From positions 1-27,597 of the forward strand of contig CAYXFU010000042.1 in NCBI GenBank assembly GCA_964464375.1: a stretch of 27,597 nucleotides of DNA, in the 5' to 3' direction. Under the pieces are notes generated by a model. It was not told the DNA's origin. It made no database searches and saw only the letters and a list, made by a program, of their open reading frames with translations. The DNA is from CAIOZA01 sp964464375 (GTDB taxonomy: Bacteria > Bacteroidota > Ignavibacteria > Kapaibacteriales > UBA2268). Shown piece by piece: positions 23,129-27,597 of the stretch; position 1 is the stretch's first letter; every line of letters begins with the position of its first letter. A program made the translations under genes and the position numbers.

Positions 23129-24172
23129 ATGAAATATCAGGAAATACTGACAAACGAGGTAATCACCAGGGACATGATTAACAATGTTTACCGTATGATG
23201 AATGCTCTCCCAAACCCGGATAAAATTTTGAAGAAGTCCGGCAATTCAATCGAATTTTATCGCGATTTAACGCAGGATCCACATGTGTCGAGCTGTCTCC
23301 AGTCGCGCAAAAGTGGTTTACTCTCGCTAAGATGGATGATCGAAGCAAACAGTGCATCCACTCAGGTTGTGCATGAAATCGAATCAATGCTCTCCAATCT
23401 GGATATTCACAAAATCGCCCGTGAAGCTCTGGAAGCACCGCTCTTCGGTTTCCAGCCAATGGAGATAATCTGGAAAATCACAGACTCGGGCAGAAAGATG
23501 ATCGTCCCTGCTGACATCATAGCGAAGCCTCAGGAGTGGTTCTTCTACAATCAGGATGGTCAGCTTTGCTACCGAAAATCCGGTGAACCAAAGGGAGTGA
23601 TTCCTCCACCTGCAAAAATACTCAACGTTCAGTACGAAGCGTCATACAGCAATCCTTACGGTCAGTCACTTCTTGCCAAGTGCTGGTGGCCAGTCAAACT
23701 CAAGAATTCATGCCTGAAGTACTGGATTAACTTCACCGAAAAGTACGGCATGCCGGTCCTTATCGGACAATATACCCGAGGTAATACATCAGATGAAGCT
23801 GAAAAATTAATCGAAGCTCTGAACAATGTTCACGAAGATTCGGTTCTTGTGGCTCCGGCTGATATTAAGATTGAGTTCAAGGAAGCCAGCAGAAATTCAT
23901 CTTCCGCTCTATACAAGGATCTGATCAAGTTCTGCAATAACGAGATATCGAAAGCTATTCTCTCCCAGACATTAACAACCGAGCTGGAAATGGGTTCCTA
24001 TGCCGCCGCTCAAACTCATTTCCGCGTAAGACGTGAGGTGATCCTCTCGGATGTTCGTCTTGTTGAAGGCGTGATGGACAAGCTAATCAAGCATATTGTG
24101 GATTTCAACTTCCGCAAGCCTTATCCAAAGTTTAGATTCATAATGGAAGAGGCGAATTCAATTAATAATTAA
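23129..24172 (+). CDS. Portal protein (Mu gp29-like, DUF935), shortened C-terminus
   Basis: 347 residues. Matches the DUF935 pattern: DPHVSSCLQSRKSGLLSLRW, REALEAPLFGFQPMEIIW, KPQEWFFYNQDGQL, QSLLAKCWWPVKLKNSCLKYW, EKYGMPVLIGQY, and ISKAILSQTLTTELEMGSYAAAQTH. The portal forms the dodecameric channel through which DNA enters the head. Mu gp29 has about 510 residues; this one stops soon after the KFRFIMEE segment, with repeats starting within about 35 bases. In Mu the portal gene precedes protease and capsid; here it comes last. Intact frame otherwise. Confidence 0.88.
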   Translation: MKYQEILTNEVITRDMINNVYRMMNALPNPDKILKKSGNSIEFYRDLTQDPHVSSCLQSRKSGLLSLRWMIEANSASTQVVHEIESMLSNLDIHKIAREALEAPLFGFQPMEIIWKITDSGRKMIVPADIIAKPQEWFFYNQDGQLCYRKSGEPKGVIPPPAKILNVQYEASYSNPYGQSLLAKCWWPVKLKNSCLKYWINFTEKYGMPVLIGQYTRGNTSDEAEKLIEALNNVHEDSVLVAPADIKIEFKEASRNSSSALYKDLIKFCNNEISKAILSQTLTTELEMGSYAAAQTHFRVRREVILSDVRLVEGVMDKLIKHIVDFNFRKPYPKFRFIMEEANSINN

Positions 24173-24204
24173 TAATTGATAATTGATAATGAAGTAAAAA
24201 AATG

Positions 24205-24232
24205 CTGTCATTCTGAGGGAGCGAAGAATCCA
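24205..24232. repeat. R2-family repeat
   Basis: TGTCATTCTGAGGGAGCGAA followed by GAATCC, the short 'GTCATTCTGAGG...GAATCC' type, about 30 bases past the portal stop codon. Confidence 0.65.
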
Positions 24233-24262
24233 TGTATTCTTATCATCGTAGAAACCCCCAAA

Positions 24263-24282
24263 CCCCCTTTGAAAAAAGGGGG
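24263..24282. repeat. C-rich palindrome
   Basis: CCCCCTTT pairs with AAAGGGGG across GAAA. The same 'AAACCCCCTTTGAAAAAAGG' style of repeat belongs with the C-rich R3 group. Confidence 0.55.
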
Positions 24283-24351
24283 CTTTAAAAACAAGATATT
24301 CCTAGACATGCTGGTGATATATACCTGCAAAGCGAATCCATTCATGCCTTT

Positions 24352-24506
24352 CCCCGTAGGGGAAAAATATTAATAGAAAACGAATAAAAAATCAATCATA
24401 GCTCCGTAGGAGCGACATATTTATAGAGAGATAATATTTCACCCATAACGGGGTTTCTTCCTATTTTTGATTCACCTTTCTATTAATATTCAACTCCTAC
24501 GGAGTT
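24352..24506. repeat. 155-bp four-hairpin element, copy 2 (R5)
   Basis: Same order as copy 1: CCCCGTAGGGG (24352-24362), GCTCCGTAGGAGC (24401-24413), an imperfect third hairpin (CCCATAACGGGG), then AACTCCTACGGAGTT (24492-24506), with ATATTAATAGAAAA and TTTCTATTAATAT as internal inverted repeats. Length is identical to copy 1 (155 bases), although the spacers have diverged. Confidence 0.85.
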
Positions 24507-24538
24507 AATACTGATGCCATAGACCAGCTTTTTATTCC

Positions 24539-24566
24539 GTAAGGGCCCGGCTTGCCGTACCCTTAC
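24539..24566. repeat. R1 palindrome
   Basis: GTAAGGGCCCGGCTTGCCGT followed by ACCCTTAC. Noncoding, downstream of the FISUMP gene pair. Confidence 0.8.
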
Positions 24567-24603
24567 AATTTAGAACACTGTGGAAATAGAATTACTCTGG
24601 GGA

Positions 24604-25509
24604 TTATTTGTCTCTTATGCAGCGAACTGAAAGCCCCATCCCCTCAATGCCACCGCTCCTGCCCATAATGGTGGAATCGTAGCGCAAGAACCTGTACCAC
24701 GCGCCTGCCGTATTATTGTACTTCGTCGAAGACCACCAATAACCGCCGCTACCAATACCGTAGAACGAGCTATATTCGAAGCGGAGACCGCCCGGGAGCG
24801 CTGAAAAGCCGCTCTCATTTGTGGCTCCTACGTTTAGACTCGTCCAGTAATTTGTACTGGTATCTTTCACCTTACCCCCAGCTACATCTTCTCCACCAAG
24901 AAATGTGGTTAAGATTGTCCATTCGGCATCGCTTGGTACATGCCAGCCTGTTGGAGCTAAACCACGGATATCAATTACTGTATACCAATTGTAAAGTTTG
25001 CCATAGATTGCACCCATAGTAGGAACGTTCCCATAGTAACACAATGCACCGGTTTTTGACCATATCCAAGCTGTGGCATCCTGCACTTCCGGTATAGAAT
25101 CTCCATTACGATAATGATCAACATTCAGATTCTTTAACATCCAGACCTGAGAGCCTATTGTTAATGGCTGATATTGATCGATATAGAATATGACACTATC
25201 GATTGAGCTTAATATGTAGCTTTTGGGATAAGAAAAGATATATACATTGAGAATATCTCGTGTGGTGCTGTCTTTTTCAAATTTGATACTTCCGATTATT
25301 TCAGTTGGATAGTAAGCAACAAGCGTGTCCTGATAATGGATTCGCATTACATAGTTGTTCTTTTTGTCGCTAACATTCAAGCTATCAATATCACTAAGAT
25401 TGTATTGCTTCGAGCTTCCATCCTGAAGATAGAATTTGACAAGAGGTTCTGCTGAATAGAGTTGAGCAGAGCAAATTATGATAACGATGAATAGAAGTAC
25501 TTTTTTCAT
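24604..25509 (-). CDS. FISUMP-domain exported protein
   Basis: 301 residues. Signal peptide about 1-19 (SAQLYSA). Residues about 23-112 carry three loose repeats ending DSL/GSI/DSV + hydrophobic (IDSLNV, IIGSIKF, IDSVIF), a common exported module. Residues about 115-300 form the Fibrobacter succinogenes major paralogous (FISUMP) domain: IGSQVWMLKNLNV, IYGKLYNWYTV, GLAPTGWHVPSDAEWT, SGFSALPGG, YWWSST, LSVRCIRD. Function of this domain is unknown; it is related to C-type-lectin/formylglycine-enzyme-like surface domains. Last gene of a likely two-gene unit: 46 bases follow the paralogue, with no promoter evident. Confidence 0.9.
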   Translation of the reverse strand: MKKVLLFIVIIICSAQLYSAEPLVKFYLQDGSSKQYNLSDIDSLNVSDKKNNYVMRIHYQDTLVAYYPTEIIGSIKFEKDSTTRDILNVYIFSYPKSYILSSIDSVIFYIDQYQPLTIGSQVWMLKNLNVDHYRNGDSIPEVQDATAWIWSKTGALCYYGNVPTMGAIYGKLYNWYTVIDIRGLAPTGWHVPSDAEWTILTTFLGGEDVAGGKVKDTSTNYWTSLNVGATNESGFSALPGGLRFEYSSFYGIGSGGYWWSSTKYNNTAGAWYRFLRYDSTIMGRSGGIEGMGLSVRCIRDK

Positions 25510-25555
25510 GATATTCCCTTTACTTTCTACTTTAAACTTTATACTTTATACTGAG

Positions 25556-26446
25556 TCAGTCTTTTATACAACGGACAGAAAAACCACATCCCTTGTGGTT
25601 ATCGCCCCTACCTATATCGGTGGAACCATAGGACAATGCTCTGCTCCAAGCGTTCGTCGCCCTAGTTTCTGTAGAAGACCACCAAAAACCGTAGCCATCA
25701 ATTAGGTCGAATACCCCATCGTAATTGAGAGCACCTCCCGGAAGAGCAGTAAAACCGCTTTCATTTGTCGCCCCTGCGTTTGGGCTCTGCCAATGTGATG
25801 TTCCGGTTTCTTTCATTTTACCACCGGAAATACTATCGCCACCAAGATATGTTGTTAATGTTGTCCATTCAGCATCTGTAGGCACATGCCATCCCTCCGG
25901 TGCTAAACCACGGGGATCATTTACAGCATACCAGTTATATAACTTACCATAAATTGCACCTAAAGCAGAATCATTATTGTAATAACACCATGCACCAGTT
26001 GTGAGATTTGCCCATTCTGCAGAGTCTCGAACTTCTGGGATTATATCGTCGTTACGATAATGATGAACATTTAAATTCTTACATGTCCAGAGTTGAGAAC
26101 CGATTTGTATTTCTTGGCAATTTCTCCTAACGAAGGTGATACTATCAATATCCCATAGACTATTCCATGAATTAAATCTACCAAAAGCATTTTTCATTCT
26201 ATTATTTTCGAAGTAAATTGAATCTATTAAACTTGTTTCAGTATAAGTATTTGAACCATTATGCCAAACTAACATACTATATGGACGGTTAGAAATAATA
26301 AATTTGAAATTCTGAATTTCAGAGATATTGTACTGCTTCGAGCTTCCATCCTGAAGATAGAATTTGACTAGTGGTTCTGCTGAATAGAGTTGAGCAGAGC
26401 AAAGTGACAAAATTGTTACGATGATAAATAAAAGTGCTTTCTTCAT
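25556..26446 (-). CDS. FISUMP-domain exported protein, paralogue
   Basis: 296 residues, same layout as its neighbour. The first ~40 residues are almost the same at DNA level (SAEPLVKFYLQDGSSKQYN), the region of about 45-115 is very different (ISEIQNFKFI, LIDSIYF, DIDSITFV repeats), and the FISUMP domain is again close (IGSQLWTCKNLNV, GLAPEGWHVPTDAEWT, SGFTALPGGA, FWWSSTE, FSVRCIKD). This block pattern suggests gene conversion or module exchange. No T9SS sorting domain or lipobox, so released by Sec or held by unknown means. Promoter candidate at 26487. Confidence 0.9.
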   Translation of the reverse strand: MKKALLFIIVTILSLCSAQLYSAEPLVKFYLQDGSSKQYNISEIQNFKFIISNRPYSMLVWHNGSNTYTETSLIDSIYFENNRMKNAFGRFNSWNSLWDIDSITFVRRNCQEIQIGSQLWTCKNLNVHHYRNDDIIPEVRDSAEWANLTTGAWCYYNNDSALGAIYGKLYNWYAVNDPRGLAPEGWHVPTDAEWTTLTTYLGGDSISGGKMKETGTSHWQSPNAGATNESGFTALPGGALNYDGVFDLIDGYGFWWSSTETRATNAWSRALSYGSTDIGRGDNHKGCGFSVRCIKD

Positions 26447-26486
26447 GATTTTACCTTTAACAGCTTTGAAATTGTATTATTCGATA

Positions 26487-26494
26487 CAAATATA
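26487..26494 (-). promoter_or_regulatory. -7 element of the FISUMP gene pair
   Basis: TATATTTG on the minus strand is an exact TAnnTTTG (Bacteroidota type), about 40 bases before ATG 26446. The -33 region is TTTA-rich instead of TTTG, so the promoter may be weak. Confidence 0.5.
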
Positions 26495-26530
26495 ACGACT
26501 TTAATTGTAAATATAAAGATATATCTTCAT

Positions 26531-26554
26531 GTAGGGGTACGGCGTGCCGTGCCC
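26531..26554. repeat. R1 palindrome
   Basis: GTAGGGGTACGGCGTGCCGT followed by GCCC; intergenic, upstream of the FISUMP pair's promoter and downstream of the lipoprotein pair. Confidence 0.8.
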
Positions 26555-26617
26555 GGTATCCCAACTTCGTTCTTTTACATTACAATGAATAATTAATAAC
26601 ATTCAGACAGAAATTCA

Positions 26618-27028
26618 TTAATTCGATCGCTTGTTGGAAAACTTGAGTTTATCACTATTCAAAGAAACTATCACTATACTGAATGTGTCCTGACCACCCC
26701 AAAAGGCGACTTTGATATCGATAGTACTATCTGAAGTTTTAATCCAACTACCTTTGAAATTCCCATAGGATATTGGCGGAGTTCCGCACCAGCCCGAGTT
26801 CTTTCTTTCTATGAATTCACCGTTTGCCAGGAATGTAAAGCCATATTTGTCACTTGCCAGACTAACTGCCTTTGTCATTACCATTATATTATAATTATCT
26901 TCATTGCCCGACTCAACCCAAGTTCCAATAAATGAATCTGTTGAAAGCTTTGGCTCGACGTTGTTTTCACAAGAAGCAATTAATGCAAAAACAAATAAGG
27001 CTAGTAAAATTCTAAAATGTTTTTTCAT
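26618..27028 (-). CDS. Small lipoprotein, lipocalin-like size
   Basis: 136 residues. Lipobox LIASC with lipidation cysteine C20, so membrane-anchored. The rest is strand-forming (FIGTWVESG, YGFTFLANGEFIERKNSG, YGNFKGSWIKTSDSTIDIKV, KLKFSNK), the 'GTW...F..NG.F...W' pattern of lipocalin-like proteins that sense or carry small ligands. It starts 10 bases after the stop of the upstream lipoprotein gene, so both are in one operon. No specific function visible. Confidence 0.75.
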   Translation of the reverse strand: MKKHFRILLALFVFALIASCENNVEPKLSTDSFIGTWVESGNEDNYNIMVMTKAVSLASDKYGFTFLANGEFIERKNSGWCGTPPISYGNFKGSWIKTSDSTIDIKVAFWGGQDTFSIVIVSLNSDKLKFSNKRSN

Positions 27029-27038
27029 AATTTATATT

Positions 27039-27341
27039 CTATCTTTTTTTAATATGTGTAATGTCAATAATATTAGCACATCCCTCAGTTCTTGTGTTAT
27101 ACTGAACAAGAACAGGCAAAGGGAATTTTTCCTGTTCCAGGTTTATCTGTGAGCCATCGGGTAAATTATTAAAATTGTAATGCAGTGTATCGATATCTAT
27201 CAACCAGCCTCCGCAGCACATACATTTCCTGAAATCTGCCCCGGTTATGGTAGCTTCTTTGTATTTTGAATCGTCAGTATTGGTTGAACCTGAGCAACCT
27301 AGAAATGAGACCAAAATTATAAGCATCAATATTTTTTTCAT
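27039..27341 (-). CDS. Small lipoprotein with CMCCGG motif
   Basis: 100 residues. Lipobox SFLGC gives C16. The mature part has ITGADFRKCMCCGGWLIDID, a cluster of three cysteines that could bind metal, then PLPVLVQYNTRTEGCANIIDI with a fourth cysteine. I do not recognise a named family. First gene of a two-gene lipoprotein unit. Confidence 0.72.
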   Translation of the reverse strand: MKKILMLIILVSFLGCSGSTNTDDSKYKEATITGADFRKCMCCGGWLIDIDTLHYNFNNLPDGSQINLEQEKFPLPVLVQYNTRTEGCANIIDITHIKKR

Positions 27342-27398
27342 GATTTATCCTAATCATATTGTGTCAAAAAGAAATAACAATCTAAAAGCGTAAAAGTT

Positions 27399-27597
27399 TC
27401 AATATTTCACAAATTTCCCGACTCGATCACCAATCCGCACAAAATACACACCCCGAGGCAAACTGGAGATATCGATTCTTGCTCCCACCCTGCTTGCGGT
27501 TAGGGTTGGGGTGGGGTTAGGTGTGGTCTGTATTTCTCCCAGCACATTATATATCTTCACATCGCTTTGTTCGGACACGGCACGCCGTGTCCCTACG
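27399..27597 (-). CDS. C-terminal end of a T9SS-sorted protein (5' part beyond window)
   Basis: 66 codons including the stop (TGA at 27399-27401); the gene continues past the right edge. The product ends in a T9SS sorting domain: VKIYNVLGE, RIDISSLPRGVYF, VRIGDRVGKFVKY. The upstream end of what is visible reads VGTRRAVSEQSD, encoded by an R1 palindrome, and the middle TTPNPTPTLTASRVGA is encoded by an R3 repeat. The DNA around the insertions is close to that of the sorting domain at 1-160. Nothing can be said about the cargo. Confidence 0.88.
   Translation of the reverse strand, partial: VGTRRAVSEQSDVKIYNVLGEIQTTPNPTPTLTASRVGARIDISSLPRGVYFVRIGDRVGKFVKY
27483..27524. repeat. R3 repeat inside the sorting domain of the partial T9SS gene
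   Basis: Read on the minus strand: ACCTAACCCCACCCCAACCC, then TAACCGCAAGCAGGGTGG. It is the same family and place as 3075-3118 and encodes TTPNPTPTLTASRVGA. Confidence 0.75.
27573..27595. repeat. R1 palindrome inside the sorting domain of the partial T9SS gene
   Basis: GGACACGGCACGCCGTGTCC followed by CTAC. In frame it encodes VGTRRAVS directly ahead of VKIYNVLGE, at the position where 83-110 lies in the other gene. Confidence 0.85.

Noticed and set aside
17830..24172. Complete Mu-type prophage
   Set aside because: No transposase, repressor, terminase or tail gene is present and no end repeats or target duplication could be identified.
24176..24373. Plus-strand 65-codon frame after the portal
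   Set aside because: Made of R2, C-rich and R5 repeats; not a continuation of the portal protein.

Overview
The window most resembles a genome fragment from the Bacteroidota/Chlorobi side of the tree, with Ignavibacteria or Candidatus Kapabacteria as my best guess. This rests on three large secreted proteins with type IX secretion (T9SS) C-terminal domains ending like RIGDRVGKFVK, two FISUMP-domain proteins, a Bacteroidota-type membrane-protein/XRE gene pair, AT-rich spacers and one good TAnnTTTG-type promoter. The placement is inference from protein families, not a marker gene.

Layout. 1-2840 (minus) is the 5' part of a T9SS-secreted metallopeptidase with a CLCA/M87-like zinc motif; it runs off the left edge. 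2993-6475 (minus) is a T9SS-secreted protein with two GH26-like domains, a beta-propeller and an Fn3-like module. 6678-7511 (minus) is an outer-membrane barrel protein, preceded by the last ~24 codons of a destroyed paralogue. 8056-13692 holds housekeeping and regulatory genes: an EamA transporter, a TonB-like protein, a small membrane protein/XRE pair, a secreted hypothetical, a solitary CheZ-like phosphatase and dapA. 14047-16446 is a type IIG-like restriction-modification enzyme with a mosaic middle. 16451-17144 is a REP-associated transposase (RAYT) preceded by a four-unit REP array. 17365-17583 is a solitary HicB. 17830-24172 is a run of Mu-like head genes (protease/scaffold, major capsid, decoration protein, gp36, portal) with lysis-type genes in the middle, but no terminase, tail, transposase or repressor in view. 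24604-27341 (minus) carries two FISUMP proteins and two small lipoproteins, and 27399-27597 (minus) is the C-terminal end of a third T9SS cargo.

The unifying theme is short palindromic repeats of at least six families. They fill most spacers, including nearly every gap between the phage genes. They also sit in frame inside coding sequences: the same loop of all three T9SS C-terminal domains carries a palindrome, and the RAYT gene carries a copy of its own family in inverted orientation. A separate 155-bp four-hairpin element occurs twice at identical length.

The two parts most worth following are (a) the in-frame palindromes at fixed sites in T9SS sorting domains together with the RAYT that could mobilise that family, and (b) the intact but incomplete Mu-like head cluster, either a decaying prophage or a domesticated capsid.
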